From positions 1 to 64,000 of the forward strand of contig NZ_JAKGCR010000002.1 in the NCBI RefSeq assembly GCF_022668875.1: a DNA stretch of 64,000 nt, read 5' to 3'. The translations under genes were made by a program, and so were the position numbers. The notes under the pieces were generated by a model that was not told the origin of the DNA, did no database searches, and saw only the letters and a list, made by a program, of their open reading frames with translations. The stretch comes from Domibacillus sp. PGB-M46. GTDB lineage: Bacteria; Bacillota; Bacilli; Bacillales; Domibacillaceae. Position 1 is the first letter of the stretch. The number at the start of each line of letters is the position of its first letter. Shown piece by piece: positions 10,723 to 19,477 of this stretch.

Positions 10723-10751
10723 AAAAAATCCGCTCTTTTTTCAAGAACGGA
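10723..10751 (-). terminator. Rho-independent terminator after the FlhB-like gene
   Basis: A 9-bp stem (10729-10737 with 10743-10751, one G:T pair) is followed on the minus strand by six T (10723-10728). It separates the FliK/FlhB-like pair from sucCD. Confidence 0.8.
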
Positions 10752-10777
10752 CATTTTTCGCAAAACGCTTACAATGT

Positions 10778-11050
10778 TTATTTACCAAGGGACTGATCAA
10801 GACGGTATATAAAAGCGAACACTTCGGCTACCGCTTGATATAAATCTTCTGGAATCGCTTCATTTATTTCAAGCTGTCCAAGCAGCTCGACAAGCCCCGG
10901 ATCTTCTTGTATCGGAATATTATTTTCTTTTGCAGAGGCAATAATTTGATCAGCGATGAGTCCTTTTCCCTTTGCTTTTATAACCGGTGCTCCCACTGAG
11001 TCTGGATTATAGGAAAGAGCGGCGGCCTGCCTCCGGTTTGGCTGGTTCAT
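10778..11050 (-). CDS. Orphan FlhB C-terminal-domain protein (YlqH family)
   Basis: A 90-residue protein that matches only the cytosolic domain of FlhB/YscU export-switch proteins. The AxAxxYNP start, APVIKAKGKG, AKENNIPIQEDPGL and IPEDLYQAVAEVFAFIYRLD segments follow the family order. There are no membrane helices, so it cannot be a full export-gate subunit. The autocleavage motif NPTH reads NPDS here: Asn-Pro is kept, but Thr-His is lost. It overlaps the stop of the upstream FliK-like gene by 4 nt (ATGA). Equivalent to ylqH of B. subtilis, whose role is unknown. A partner role with its neighbour is inferred. Confidence 0.85.
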   Translation of the reverse strand: MNQPNRRQAAALSYNPDSVGAPVIKAKGKGLIADQIIASAKENNIPIQEDPGLVELLGQLEINEAIPEDLYQAVAEVFAFIYRLDQSLGK

Positions 11051-12804
11051 ATGCGTATATCCACCCCCATATAACGATCATCATCCATAATGCGGGCAAG
11101 CGGCGGCTTTTCCTTTTCCAGCGCCACTGGCTCCTTGAACGAAACGCCGGACAAACGGTAGCCGCCTGCTTCAAGGGCCTCTTTCAATGAATCAACAGCC
11201 GGGCTGCTTATTTTTTTCAGCAGCGGGCCCGGAATTTCCGTGGCAATGTGCAAATGCACAATCCGGTTTTGCACCTGCATGTCAATGACCGTTTGTTTTA
11301 AACGCGGCATTTCCACATAAAACAATACACGGCAAAAATCAGCGTCAATTTTTCCGTCTGCTTTTTTCTTCCCTTCCCACTTGATCGTCATATCGCCTCT
11401 AAATTCACCAAATTGTAAAGGAGACTGCAGCACCAGCTGCTGAACAGGTCCGGATTCGGCAGACAAAATATGCTGTGCGTTAAGACGGCCAACCATCTGC
11501 TCAGCAGCTTCTTTAATAGGTGCCGGCATTGTATCTGACATGAGCCTGATCAGCTCCTGCTTAACAGTCTGCGGAGCATTTTGGACATTTTCTTTCGAGG
11601 CAAGAACAGCTTCGTGGTCCACTCCAAGAAAACGGAAGGCATCACGTAAAACCGAACTTGCCGGCGGTTCCTCAAAAGAAAGCGCATCGGCACCGATCAA
11701 TACAGCCATTCTTGCTGCGGCCTGGTCAGGAAGGGATACAGCGGCAGAAGAAGCCAGCTGAAACAAGGATGCAGCCGTTCTTTGAGAAAGTGCCTGTCCC
11801 ATTTCAAACCCGTCTGCGAGCTGTGCCAGCTGCTGCATCAAAGCCGGTCGTTCGGGATGCCCAAGAGGGAGCGATAAAGAAAGAGCCTGCTTAAAAGCGG
11901 TAACTGCTTTTTCAGACACAGGGCTTCCAGCCAGCTGGGACAGTGCTTGTTTAAGCAGCTGGACAGGGCGAAGTTCCGTATTCTGGTTCAAAGATGGCTT
12001 AGAGCTTCTGGCAATCCCGGCAAGCAGCGCTTCTCCATGCTGGGCTGCTAAAGAAGGATTTGCAGCCATTGATTGGCCGAGCACCCGGATGGCTGCCGCT
12101 TTTTCGGTCGTATCGGTACCTTGCAGTGCTGAAACCAGCTGAACCGCTTTTTCATTGGCTGTGCCTTTAAAAGCAAATGTCTCTGCTGTTTCACCAAGCA
12201 GGCGGCCTATTGCTTTGGCTGCCTCTGATTGTTTAAAGCCATTTTGTACGAGCAATTGCTGTAAAGAACCCAATTTTTCGGTCATCGAACCCGTTGAACG
12301 GGCAGCCAGCAGGGACTGGAAAACATTTTCTGTTATCGGCAAATGACGGCTCAGCATAAATCGGACCACTTCTATCCCTTCTGCTCCAGACTTCCCAAGC
12401 CATCCCGAAGCGGTTTGGATCAGAGATTTTGAAAGAGCTGTTCCATTTTGGAGGGCCGCTGCTGTAAAAGCCATGTTTTCTTTCGTTGGCTGCAGCCCCA
12501 TTTTTTCAAGCAGGACAGATACTTGATCGGCTGGAAGCTTTGCTGCCGGGTTTTCTGCAAGTACACGGAGCGAAACACCCCGATCCAAAGAAACCACTTG
12601 AAACGTATAGCGCTCTCCTGCTTGCAGCGGTGTTTCAAGCTGTGCTGTCAGCTTTTGGCCAAGCGCTGCGATTTCGGCCATTTGTCCGGGTAAAAGCTTG
12701 ATGGTTTTACCAGAAAAAATATGCCCTTCTTTCAATATGTCAATCGGGCTGCGCGCCTCCTGCAGCCGCACGCCTCTTTGAAGGGCCTGCTGCCCAATTT
12801 CCAT
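11047..12804 (-). CDS. FliK-like hypothetical protein (YlqG position)
   Basis: A 585-residue protein, low in cysteine and rich in Ala, Gln and Leu, consistent with a long helical or extended central region. The N-terminus contains a beta-rich patch (YTFQVVSLDRGVSLRVL). The C-terminal ~120 residues (LQSPLQFGEFRGDMTIKWEG, then RVLFYVEMPRLKQTVIDMQV and VDSLKEALEAGGYRLSGVSF) resemble the FliK hook-length-control C-terminal fold: a strand-rich core followed by an amphipathic helix and a final strand. It is translationally coupled to an FlhB_C protein, the classic FliK partner. Position matches B. subtilis ylqG. I infer the FliK relation from pattern and context, not from a search. Confidence 0.75.
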   Translation of the reverse strand: MEIGQQALQRGVRLQEARSPIDILKEGHIFSGKTIKLLPGQMAEIAALGQKLTAQLETPLQAGERYTFQVVSLDRGVSLRVLAENPAAKLPADQVSVLLEKMGLQPTKENMAFTAAALQNGTALSKSLIQTASGWLGKSGAEGIEVVRFMLSRHLPITENVFQSLLAARSTGSMTEKLGSLQQLLVQNGFKQSEAAKAIGRLLGETAETFAFKGTANEKAVQLVSALQGTDTTEKAAAIRVLGQSMAANPSLAAQHGEALLAGIARSSKPSLNQNTELRPVQLLKQALSQLAGSPVSEKAVTAFKQALSLSLPLGHPERPALMQQLAQLADGFEMGQALSQRTAASLFQLASSAAVSLPDQAAARMAVLIGADALSFEEPPASSVLRDAFRFLGVDHEAVLASKENVQNAPQTVKQELIRLMSDTMPAPIKEAAEQMVGRLNAQHILSAESGPVQQLVLQSPLQFGEFRGDMTIKWEGKKKADGKIDADFCRVLFYVEMPRLKQTVIDMQVQNRIVHLHIATEIPGPLLKKISSPAVDSLKEALEAGGYRLSGVSFKEPVALEKEKPPLARIMDDDRYMGVDIRI

Positions 12805-12823
12805 AGAATGCCCCTCCTGCTTT

Positions 12824-13594
12824 TTATAGTGTGTGCATATCTTTTACAGGCGCAAATGTTTTGCGGTGCTGCGGCGTTACGCCAAATTGCTTTAATCCTT
12901 CAATATGCTCTTTCGTGCCATATCCCATATTTTTTTCAAATCCATAGCCGGGAAACTGGGCTGCATATTCTTTCATGAGCCGGTCACGAGTTACCTTGGC
13001 AATAATAGACGCTGCGGCAATAGACGCACTTTTAGCGTCCCCTTTTATAATAGCCTCCTGGCTGATGGCAGCCGGCAGCGTCATCGCATCGACAAGCAGG
13101 TGCTCCGGCTGTTTTGGAAGTGATTCTACTGCAAGCATCATCGCTTTTTTAGACGCTTCGTAAATATTGATTCGGTCAATTTCTTCTGCGCTGACAATTC
13201 CGACGCCGACTGCCGCTTTTTCTATTATCAGCTCATATAGTTCATCACGGATGGATTCTTTTATTTTTTTAGAGTCATTTAATCCTTCCGGCAAAAAACC
13301 ATCCGGCAGAATACACGCAGCAGCTACTACAGGGCCTGCAAGGGGTCCTCTGCCCGCTTCATCAATGCCGGCAATGCTTTGTATCCCCCGCTTCGTTGCT
13401 GCCCGCTCATACGCCATCATTTGCTCCAGGCGCTCCTGTTCATCCTTTTTCTTTTGAAGACGGCGCCTGCACGCTTTCACAGCTGCCTGTACGCCCTTTC
13501 TTTCATCTTTCTCCCACTGGGCCAGCTGTTTGTCTTCTAAGCTGCTGACAGCTGCGAGCTGCTGTTTAATCTGGGTAATCGTTTCCTTGCACAT
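12824..13594 (-). CDS. rnhB: Ribonuclease HII
   Basis: Removes ribonucleotides and RNA primers from RNA:DNA hybrids. The type II signature IAGIDEAGRGPLAGPVVAAA holds the first two metal ligands, Asp-Glu. LLVDAMTL gives the third Asp, and the C-terminal GYGFEKNMGYGTKEHIEGL and HRKTFAPV blocks are typical. I start at the ATG at 13594 (256 residues; 255 in B. subtilis), preceded by AAGGAG at 10 nt. Longer frames overlap rbgA and the terminator. The N-terminal ~70 residues form a charged helical region common in Bacillus RNase HII. Confidence 0.95.
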   Translation of the reverse strand: MCKETITQIKQQLAAVSSLEDKQLAQWEKDERKGVQAAVKACRRRLQKKKDEQERLEQMMAYERAATKRGIQSIAGIDEAGRGPLAGPVVAAACILPDGFLPEGLNDSKKIKESIRDELYELIIEKAAVGVGIVSAEEIDRINIYEASKKAMMLAVESLPKQPEHLLVDAMTLPAAISQEAIIKGDAKSASIAAASIIAKVTRDRLMKEYAAQFPGYGFEKNMGYGTKEHIEGLKQFGVTPQHRKTFAPVKDMHTL

Positions 13595-13644
13595 ATTTTC
13601 TTGGCTCCTTATCTGTATTATCGGCATTTTTTCTTTTTTTTCCA

Positions 13645-13678
13645 CAAAAAAACGCGAAGGAAGCCCTTCACGCTTTTT
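13645..13678 (-). terminator. Terminator between rbgA and rnhB
   Basis: A ~14-bp stem with two G:T pairs and a 4-nt loop is followed by a run of seven T on the minus strand. The rbgA stop codon (13668-13670) lies inside the stem. Confidence 0.8.
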
Positions 13679-14522
13679 GTGGCGGAATATCAAACGTAAG
13701 GCGGCCAAACTGCGTTGTACGCACATCACGTATAATTACATCAGTTACCTTGTCGTAATCAATGCCGCCCCCTGAAGACAGGCAGCCGCGCCGTTCACCA
13801 ATTTGTTCAAAAACAACCGCCATGTCTTCCGGAAGCTCCCTGTATCCATAGCGCTCTTGGAGCCGCGACGGATACTCGCTCTCTAAAAAACGAAGCCCCC
13901 AGATCGCCACATCCTGCAAATTCAAGATCGCGTCTTTTATGGCACCCGTCAAGGCCAATTTGTAGCCGATTTCCGGGTCTTCGAACTTTGGCCATAAAAT
14001 ACCCGGTGTATCCAAAAGCTCCAGGTTTTTAGCCGTTTTAATCCACTGCTGTGCTTTTGTTACGCCTGGCATATTACCGGTTTTGGCAATATTTTTTTTT
14101 GCAATCCGGTTAATGAGTGTGGATTTGCCGACATTTGGAATACCAACGATCATCGCCCTTATTGCCCGCGGCTTCATTCCCCGCGCACGCATTCGATCCC
14201 ATTTTTCTTTTAAAATGCTCTCAGCTGCTTTTACAATTTTGTCGAGTCCGCTGCCCGCCTGCGAATTCACCGAAACGGCTTCAATGCCTTTTTCTTTGAA
14301 GTAAGCAATCCACTCTTTTGTCATAACTGGATCTGCCATATCCTCTTTGTTTAGAATGACAAGCCGCGGCTTCTGGTTTAAAATCTCATCAATCATCGGA
14401 TTGCGCGAAGACAAGGGCAGGCGCGCATCCACCAATTCAAAAATGATATCAACGAGTTTTAATTTTTCTGTTACCTGCCGTCTTGCTTTGGCCATATGGC
14501 CTGGAAACCATTGTATTGTCAA
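13668..14522 (-). CDS. rbgA: Ribosome biogenesis GTPase RbgA (YlqF)
   Basis: Circularly permuted GTPase needed for late 50S assembly. Motifs appear in permuted order: G4 NKED (~58), G1 GIPNVGKST (~128), G2 GVTK and G3 DTPG. The N-terminus [16 protein letters not shown] is the conserved family opening with the functional histidine. The C-terminal ANTAR-like RNA-binding domain follows. Start is TTG at 14522, the position predicted by homologues, with a moderate AAAGGA upstream. Length 284 (282 in B. subtilis). It lies between lepB and rnhB. Confidence 0.96.
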   Translation of the reverse strand: MTIQWFPGHMAKARRQVTEKLKLVDIIFELVDARLPLSSRNPMIDEILNQKPRLVILNKEDMADPVMTKEWIAYFKEKGIEAVSVNSQAGSGLDKIVKAAESILKEKWDRMRARGMKPRAIRAMIVGIPNVGKSTLINRIAKKNIAKTGNMPGVTKAQQWIKTAKNLELLDTPGILWPKFEDPEIGYKLALTGAIKDAILNLQDVAIWGLRFLESEYPSRLQERYGYRELPEDMAVVFEQIGERRGCLSSGGGIDYDKVTDVIIRDVRTTQFGRLTFDIPPQKA

Positions 14523-14547
14523 GCGTACACATTCCTTTCGAATCCGT

Positions 14548-15087
14548 TTATTCTACAAGATGAATTTGGTCAAACGGCCAGTAAACAAGTCTGGTTTCAC
14601 CGACAATCTCATCAATTTTAACAGTACCGATATGGCGGCTGTCTTTACTGAAACGGCGATTGTCGCCCATCACAAAAATCTCGCCTTCCGGCACGGTTTC
14701 CTGGCCGGTAATTTCAGCTAACGTAAAGTCGGGCGTTAATGGACCGTCGGTTACTTCGCTCTTATATTCATTCAAATACGGTTCTTCTATAGCTTTCCCA
14801 TTCACGTACAAAACGTCATTTTTATACTCAATGGTGTCTCCTGGAAGACCAATGACTCGTTTTATGTAATCTTTCTGTTCGGGCGCATGAAATACGACAA
14901 TGTCAAAACGGTCTGGATCACCAAGTTTATTCACAATCATCCGATCCCCGCTTTCAAGTGTCGGCATCATCGAAAGACCGTCGACCACAATCGGCGCAAA
15001 TATAAAATACCGGATCAGGGCAGCAAGCCCGACCGCGATCAGCAGCGCTTTCGTCCATTCCCAAAATTCATTTTTTCCTTTAGCCAT
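14548..15087 (-). CDS. lepB: Type I signal peptidase
   Basis: Cleaves signal peptides from secreted proteins at the outer face of the membrane. One N-terminal membrane segment ([20 protein letters not shown], ~14-33) precedes the catalytic domain. The Ser nucleophile is in DGLSMMPTL (~39), the Lys base in [11 protein letters not shown] (~77) and the conserved box is [14 protein letters not shown]. 179 residues, the Sip-type size. Such a gene between rplS and rbgA is common in Bacillaceae, though not in this exact spot in B. subtilis 168. ATG with AAGGTGG upstream. Confidence 0.95.
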   Translation of the reverse strand: MAKGKNEFWEWTKALLIAVGLAALIRYFIFAPIVVDGLSMMPTLESGDRMIVNKLGDPDRFDIVVFHAPEQKDYIKRVIGLPGDTIEYKNDVLYVNGKAIEEPYLNEYKSEVTDGPLTPDFTLAEITGQETVPEGEIFVMGDNRRFSKDSRHIGTVKIDEIVGETRLVYWPFDQIHLVE

Positions 15088-15117
15088 GCTGGCACCACCT
15101 TCAATTCAAGTACACTT

Positions 15118-15126
15118 ATCATATCA
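15118..15126 (-). promoter_or_regulatory. Extended -10 promoter candidate for lepB
   Basis: TGATATGAT (TGn plus TATGAT, -10 at 15118-15123) lies 30 bp upstream of the lepB ATG, just after the rplS terminator. No good -35 is visible. Confidence 0.4.
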
Positions 15127-15146
15127 TGATGGTCGTAAAACCTGAA

Positions 15147-15176
15147 AGAAAAAGGAGTCTGCAGGCAGACTCCTTT
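15147..15176 (-). terminator. Rho-independent terminator after rplS
   Basis: A perfect 12-bp stem (15151-15162 with 15165-15176) with a 2-nt spacer, followed on the minus strand by five T, starts 9 nt after the rplS stop. Confidence 0.9.
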
Positions 15177-15185
15177 GCTCTCTTA

Positions 15186-15530
15186 TTATCGAATTTCTTT
15201 AATACGCGCTGCTTTACCGCGTAGGTTACGCAAGTAGTACAATTTCGCACGACGAACTTTACCACGACGCATAACTTCGATTTTCGCGATTTTTGGTGTG
15301 TGAAGCGGGAATGCACGCTCAACGCCCACGCCGTAAGAAATCTTGCGGACTGTGAATGTTTCGCTTACGCCGCCGCCGCGACGCTTGATTACAACGCCTT
15401 CAAATACCTGAATACGCTCACGTGTACCCTCGATAACTTTAACGTGTACACGAACTGTGTCTCCCGGACGGAAAGCTGGAAGATCAGTACGAAGCTGCTC
15501 TTGTGTCAATTCTTGAATCAATTGGTTCAT
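15186..15530 (-). CDS. rplS: 50S ribosomal protein L19
   Basis: Located at the 30S-50S interface. [20 protein letters not shown] opens the protein, followed by the family core [20 protein letters not shown] and [17 protein letters not shown]. 114 residues, as expected. The ATG at 15530 fits homologues; the GTG/ATG-like extension to 15572 runs into the leader. It has its own promoter and a structured leader, so it is probably regulated apart from rpsP-trmD. Confidence 0.98.
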   Translation of the reverse strand: MNQLIQELTQEQLRTDLPAFRPGDTVRVHVKVIEGTRERIQVFEGVVIKRRGGGVSETFTVRKISYGVGVERAFPLHTPKIAKIEVMRRGKVRRAKLYYLRNLRGKAARIKEIR

Positions 15531-15629
15531 TGTGTTTTCCTCTCCTTCTAACAAATGTTCATACCCGCGCAATCACGACAGCGGAACACCGTTTTAATGC
15601 AGCGTGTTATTTTGCACACTGACTACGAA
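15531..15629 (-). promoter_or_regulatory. Structured 5' leader of rplS (probable L19 leader)
   Basis: A ~90-nt untranslated leader between promoter and ATG contains GC-rich stem segments, including ACGGTGTTCCGCTGT. Bacillota rplS genes are known to carry an L19 autoregulatory leader. The match rests on position and general appearance and was not tested with a covariance model. Confidence 0.55.
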
Positions 15630-15658
15630 ATTTTATCATAGATTCTCCACTAAATCAA
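15630..15658 (-). promoter_or_regulatory. Promoter for rplS
   Basis: TTGATT (15653-15658), a 17-bp spacer, and TAAAAT (15630-15635) with an extended TGn. The -35 starts 3 bp from the trmD stop. Confidence 0.7.
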
Positions 15659-15660
15659 CG

Positions 15661-16395
15661 TTATTTTTCAGATTCCCATCGCTTAATTTTTTCTTTTTCC
15701 TGATCCGTTAAATTCATTAAATCCAGCAAATCAGGCCGCCGTTCCCACGTGCGCTTGAGCGACTGCTCCGCACGCCACTCTTCAATATGCTTATGATTGC
15801 CCGATAGAAGGACATCCGGCACCTTCATGCCTCTAAAGTCGGCTGGACGTGTGTAATGGGGATGTTCAAGCATACCGGACGAAAATGAATCCAGCACGGC
15901 AGACTGTTCATTTCCAAGCACGCCCGGCAGCAGGCGGACTACGCTGTCCGCTATAACCATTGCCCCCAGTTCACCGCCGGTCAGCACGTAATCACCGATC
16001 GAAATTTCGTCGGTTACAAGGTGATTGCGGACCCGTTCGTCATAGCCTTCGTAATGACCGCATAAAAAAATCAAATGCTGTTCTTTTGAAAGCTCTTCTG
16101 CTTTTTTTTGCGTATACCGCTCTCCCTGCGGGCACATTAAAATAATGCGCGGAGCTGCCTCCGCTTCCCCCTTTAACGCTTCTACCGCGTCAAAAAGAGG
16201 CTGTGGCTTAAGCACCATTCCCGCACCGCCGCCGTACGGATAATCATCGACCACTTTATGTTTTCCTTCCGCAAAATCCCGAAAGTTAACCGCCCGAAAG
16301 GACGCTTTATTTTTTTCGGCTGCTTTTTTCATAATGGATGAAGAAAAAACGCCCTCAAACATTTCTGGAAATAGTGTCAGCACATCGATCTTCAT
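15661..16395 (-). CDS. trmD: tRNA (guanine-N1-)-methyltransferase
   Basis: Methylates G37 of tRNAs to prevent +1 frameshifting. It is a SPOUT trefoil-knot enzyme. The opening [13 protein letters not shown], the [13 protein letters not shown] block and the AdoMet-binding knot region ([20 protein letters not shown]) with the LEHPHYTRP segment are all present. 244 residues (243 in B. subtilis). Its ATG overlaps the rimM stop by 4 nt (ATGA), which suggests translational coupling. Confidence 0.98.
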   Translation of the reverse strand: MKIDVLTLFPEMFEGVFSSSIMKKAAEKNKASFRAVNFRDFAEGKHKVVDDYPYGGGAGMVLKPQPLFDAVEALKGEAEAAPRIILMCPQGERYTQKKAEELSKEQHLIFLCGHYEGYDERVRNHLVTDEISIGDYVLTGGELGAMVIADSVVRLLPGVLGNEQSAVLDSFSSGMLEHPHYTRPADFRGMKVPDVLLSGNHKHIEEWRAEQSLKRTWERRPDLLDLMNLTDQEKEKIKRWESEK

Positions 16396-16907
16396 TCAAG
16401 CAGTCCTTCCATCGGATCGATTAAGATCAGCTTTTTCTCTTTGTCGATCGATTTCACTACATCATCAATGTAAGGGATATAAAATGTCTTGCCCCCGCCT
16501 TCTACCACCCACACATCGTTTGCACCCGGTGTCAGCACTTCAGTTACTTTTCCGACTGTATCGCCTGACATCGTTTCCACCTGGCAGCCGACGATTTCAT
16601 GAAGATAAAATTCTCCTTCATCCAGCTCGCCAAGGTGGGTTTCATGTACTTTTAATATAGTTCCCTTGAAGGCCTCTACATCCTCAATGGAGGGACGCCC
16701 TTCGAACGTCAGCAAATCAAAATTTTTATGGGTGCGATGTGCAGCGACCGTAACCGGGATGCCTTCTTTATCCCCTTTTTTAAAAACCGCGAGCTCACTG
16801 CCTTTTTTAAATCGCTTCTCCGGAAAATCTGTTTGTGACATGACACGAACTTCTCCCCGCAAACCATGTGTATTGACGATTTTTCCCACATTAAACCACT
16901 TGCTCAT
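16392..16907 (-). CDS. rimM: 16S rRNA processing protein RimM
   Basis: Assists 30S maturation by binding S19. An N-terminal beta-barrel ([19 protein letters not shown]) is followed by a C-terminal PRC-barrel ([13 protein letters not shown]...IPYIDDVV). 171 residues (174 in B. subtilis). ATG with AGGAG 7 nt upstream; it lies 4 nt after ylqD and overlaps trmD by 4 nt. Confidence 0.97.
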   Translation of the reverse strand: MSKWFNVGKIVNTHGLRGEVRVMSQTDFPEKRFKKGSELAVFKKGDKEGIPVTVAAHRTHKNFDLLTFEGRPSIEDVEAFKGTILKVHETHLGELDEGEFYLHEIVGCQVETMSGDTVGKVTEVLTPGANDVWVVEGGGKTFYIPYIDDVVKSIDKEKKLILIDPMEGLLE

Positions 16908-16911
16908 TTTT

Positions 16912-17301
16912 TCACTCCTCGGTGCGAATTTCTACAATGACGCCATCTTTTACAACAATCGTGCCGCCGGTTTTTCCATAGAAGCGGTCCCCGGGCTTAA
17001 CCTCCACAATGGATTGGATATCCCGTTCTTTTAATTCTGTCCCAAGAGGCAGCCCTTTTAACTGGCTGATTTGAAATTCAACCATTTCCAGCTTTTCATG
17101 ACGCTGGTCAATTTCCATTTGATAACGGGCCGCCGCTTCCGCCCGCTTGGAGCCGCCGCGCTCCGCTTTTTTCTTTTCAAACAGCAGCTGGGCTGTTTCC
17201 CGCTCTAACCGGCGTTTTTGCTGCTCGTATGCATTCATACGGCTTTGTTTTAGTGACTCTGTCACTACTTGAACGACTGATACGGTTTGTAAAATATGCA
17301 T
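16912..17301 (-). CDS. ylqD: YlqD family protein (unknown function)
   Basis: A 129-residue protein of the YlqD family, always near rimM-trmD in Bacillaceae. Residues ~20-95 are strongly charged and helical, likely a coiled coil ([20 protein letters not shown]). The C-terminus is a small beta domain ([20 protein letters not shown]). The ATG at 17301 is preceded by AAAGGAG at 7 nt. An RNA or ribosome role is suggested only by context. In B. subtilis the gene just upstream is khpA/ylqC, which is absent here. Confidence 0.9.
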   Translation of the reverse strand: MHILQTVSVVQVVTESLKQSRMNAYEQQKRRLERETAQLLFEKKKAERGGSKRAEAAARYQMEIDQRHEKLEMVEFQISQLKGLPLGTELKERDIQSIVEVKPGDRFYGKTGGTIVVKDGVIVEIRTEE

Positions 17302-17332
17302 CCCACCGCTCCTTTTTATGGAACAAAAATGG

Positions 17333-17367
17333 CAATTCCCCAAAAGAAAGATTCTTTTGGGGAATTG
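17333..17367 (-). terminator. Perfect hairpin between rpsP and ylqD
   Basis: A 16-bp perfect stem (17333-17348 with 17352-17367) with a 3-nt loop lies 15 nt after the rpsP stop. The following minus-strand tract is CCATTTTTG, a short T run after two C, so it may act as a partial terminator or an mRNA 3'-end stabiliser that sets rpsP above ylqD-rimM-trmD. Confidence 0.65.
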
Positions 17368-17382
17368 ATGTTTCGCAATAGC

Positions 17383-17655
17383 TTACTTGCTGTATTTAGC
17401 ATTGTGGAATTTTTCCAGAATGCCTTCTTTTGAGAAAAGATTGCGAACAGTATCAGATGGTTTTGCACCATCTTGAAGCCATTTAAGCGCAAGCTCTTCA
17501 TTGATTTTTACTTCTGCTGGCTGAGCAACCGGATTGTATGTCCCGATTGTTTCAATTGAACGGCCATCACGCGGCGCGCGGGCGTCAGCTACTACGATAC
17601 GATAGAATGGGGATTTTTTTGCACCCATACGTTTTAAACGAATTTTTACTGCCAT
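17383..17655 (-). CDS. rpsP: 30S ribosomal protein S16
   Basis: Assembles early into the 30S body. It opens [19 protein letters not shown], the invariant family start, and is 90 residues long, as in B. subtilis. The ATG at 17655 has GGAGGT 10 nt upstream; a longer frame to 17688 is not supported. First gene of rpsP-(hairpin)-ylqD-rimM-trmD, with its own strong promoter. Confidence 0.98.
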   Translation of the reverse strand: MAVKIRLKRMGAKKSPFYRIVVADARAPRDGRSIETIGTYNPVAQPAEVKINEELALKWLQDGAKPSDTVRNLFSKEGILEKFHNAKYSK

Positions 17656-17694
17656 GCTAATAAGCACCTCCGAAATAGTTTCACACAAGATAGA

Positions 17695-17723
17695 ATCATA
17701 TCAAATACTTTAATCGTTGTAAA
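17695..17723 (-). promoter_or_regulatory. Promoter for rpsP operon
   Basis: TTTACA (17718-17723), 17-bp spacer, TATGAT (17695-17700) with an extended TGn before the -10: a strong sigma-A promoter, 39 bp upstream of the ATG. Confidence 0.75.
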
Positions 17724-17757
17724 GTGTTTTTTCTTTACAGTTTGTATCCCACTGTTC

Positions 17758-19107
17758 TTACATAAAAGGAAGCTTTGGCAGACCGCCTTTTTTCTTTCCT
17801 TTTTGCTGCATGGAAGACATTTGTTTCATCATTTTCTTCATGTCTTCAAACTGTTTTAACAGGCGGTTTACTTCCTGGATCGTTGTGCCTGACCCGCGGG
17901 CGATACGCTTGCGTCGGCCGGAATTAATGATTTCTGGCTGCTGTTTTTCAGCTGCAGTCATCGAACGGATAATGGCTTCCACACGGCCGATTTGTTTTTC
18001 ATCCACCTGTATGTTGTTTAAGCCTTTCATTTTGTTCGCGCCTGGCAGCATTTTTAAAATTTCGTCAAGCGGTCCCATTGAACGCACTTGTCCAAGCTGA
18101 TCTAAAAAGTCATCGAAAGTAAATGACATGGTCCGCATTTTTTGCTCAAGCTCTTTTGCTTTTGCTTCATCTACGTTCGTTTGAGCTTTCTCGATAAGAG
18201 ACAGCACATCACCCATGCCAAGAATACGGGATGCCATGCGTTCCGGATGAAACTGCTCAAGTGCATCAAGCTTTTCACCCATCCCGACAAACTTAATCGG
18301 TTTCCCGGTAACAGAACGGATAGACAGTGCCGCCCCGCCTCGTGTATCACCATCAAGCTTGGTAAGGACAACACCTGTAATGCCGAGCTGCTCATCAAAG
18401 CTTTCAGCGACATTCACAGCATCCTGTCCGGTCATAGAGTCGACCACTAGAAAAATTTCTTCCGGAGAAGACAGCTCTTTGATTTGTTTCAGCTCGCCCA
18501 TTAATTCTTCGTCAATGTGAAGGCGGCCGGCTGTATCAATGAGTACATAGTCCAAATGGTCGTCTTTCGCTTTTTGAATGGCCTGTCTGGCGATTTCAAC
18601 CGGACTTTCCTGGTCACCGAGCGAGAAAACCGGCATACTAAGCTGTTTGCCGAGCGTTTCAAGCTGTTTAATAGCCGCCGGGCGGTATACATCGGCTGCC
18701 ACAAGAAGCGGCTTGCGGTTGTATTTTTTGCGAAGCAGATTGGCAAGCTTACCGGTTGTCGTTGTTTTCCCGGCACCCTGCAGCCCTACCATCATAACCA
18801 CGGTCGGCGGGCGCTTTGCTGTGCCAATACGGCTTTCTTCCCCGCCCATTAACGTGGTTAATTCTTCTTTTACCACCTTAATAACCTGCTGTCCCGGCGT
18901 TAAGCTTTTCATCACTTCCTGGCCGACGGAACGCTCACTGACTTTTTTCACGAATTCTTTGACGACTTTAAAGTTAACATCCGCTTCTAAAAGAGCCAGT
19001 CGAACTTCTCGCATCATTTCTTTTACATCGGATTCGGATACTTTTCCTTTGCCGCGGATTTTCTGCATTGTTCCTTGCAGCCGTTCGGCCAATCCTTCAA
19101 ATGCCAT
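17758..19107 (-). CDS. ffh: Signal recognition particle protein Ffh (SRP54)
   Basis: Binds 4.5S/scRNA and signal sequences and delivers ribosomes to FtsY. The N-domain helical bundle is followed by the G domain: G1 GLQGAGKTTTTGK near 105, DTAGR near 190, TKLDGD near 245. The C-terminal M domain is methionine-rich (MKKMMKQMSSMQQKGKKKGG). I start at the second ATG (19107; MAFEGLAERL), which matches homologues and has GGGGGA 7 nt upstream. 449 residues. It lies 12 nt after ylxM. Confidence 0.97.
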   Translation of the reverse strand: MAFEGLAERLQGTMQKIRGKGKVSESDVKEMMREVRLALLEADVNFKVVKEFVKKVSERSVGQEVMKSLTPGQQVIKVVKEELTTLMGGEESRIGTAKRPPTVVMMVGLQGAGKTTTTGKLANLLRKKYNRKPLLVAADVYRPAAIKQLETLGKQLSMPVFSLGDQESPVEIARQAIQKAKDDHLDYVLIDTAGRLHIDEELMGELKQIKELSSPEEIFLVVDSMTGQDAVNVAESFDEQLGITGVVLTKLDGDTRGGAALSIRSVTGKPIKFVGMGEKLDALEQFHPERMASRILGMGDVLSLIEKAQTNVDEAKAKELEQKMRTMSFTFDDFLDQLGQVRSMGPLDEILKMLPGANKMKGLNNIQVDEKQIGRVEAIIRSMTAAEKQQPEIINSGRRKRIARGSGTTIQEVNRLLKQFEDMKKMMKQMSSMQQKGKKKGGLPKLPFM

Positions 19108-19119
19108 CATGCAGTCCCC

Positions 19120-19434
19120 CTATTCAAGTTCCTCAATTGCCTTGATAATCTTCAGCATTTCTTCATCCGCTCTTTCTTTGAGCTGATTCATAAATGCCTG
19201 GCGCTTTTGGAATTTCTTCAGCAGCCCGAGCTTTACTTCGTATTCTTCAAGCATCGCTTCTGTGCGTTTTATATTATCATAGACCGCCTGGCGGCTCACC
19301 TCATATTCTTCGGCGATTTCACCGAGCGAATAATCGTCCAAGTAGTATAGGGACATGTAGCTGCGCTGTTTGTCGGTCAGAAGCATCTGATAAAAGTCGT
19401 ACAGATAATTCATCCGCATCGTTTTCTCAAGCAC
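19120..19434 (-). CDS. ylxM: YlxM family putative helix-turn-helix SRP-associated regulator
   Basis: A 104-residue protein cotranscribed with ffh throughout Bacillota. A sigma-70 region-4-like helix-turn-helix is clear: [20 protein letters not shown], then [17 protein letters not shown]. Start GTG at 19434 ([16 protein letters not shown]), with AGGAGG 7 nt upstream; longer frames cross the promoter. The streptococcal homologue is reported to bind SRP. A regulatory or SRP-modulating role here is by analogy. Confidence 0.92.
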   Translation of the reverse strand: MLEKTMRMNYLYDFYQMLLTDKQRSYMSLYYLDDYSLGEIAEEYEVSRQAVYDNIKRTEAMLEEYEVKLGLLKKFQKRQAFMNQLKERADEEMLKIIKAIEELE

Positions 19435-19477
19435 GGCCGCCCCTCCTTTGTTAAGTGAAAAACCTTTACACTGAATT

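Noticed and set aside
13595-13729. N-terminally extended rnhB
   Set aside because: It would overlap rbgA and the intervening terminator; the start at 13594 fits family length and has AAGGAG.
18578-19186. 202-codon plus-strand open frame
   Set aside because: Lies wholly antisense to ffh. No ribosome binding site pattern or recognisable domain; it is a shadow of ffh codon bias.
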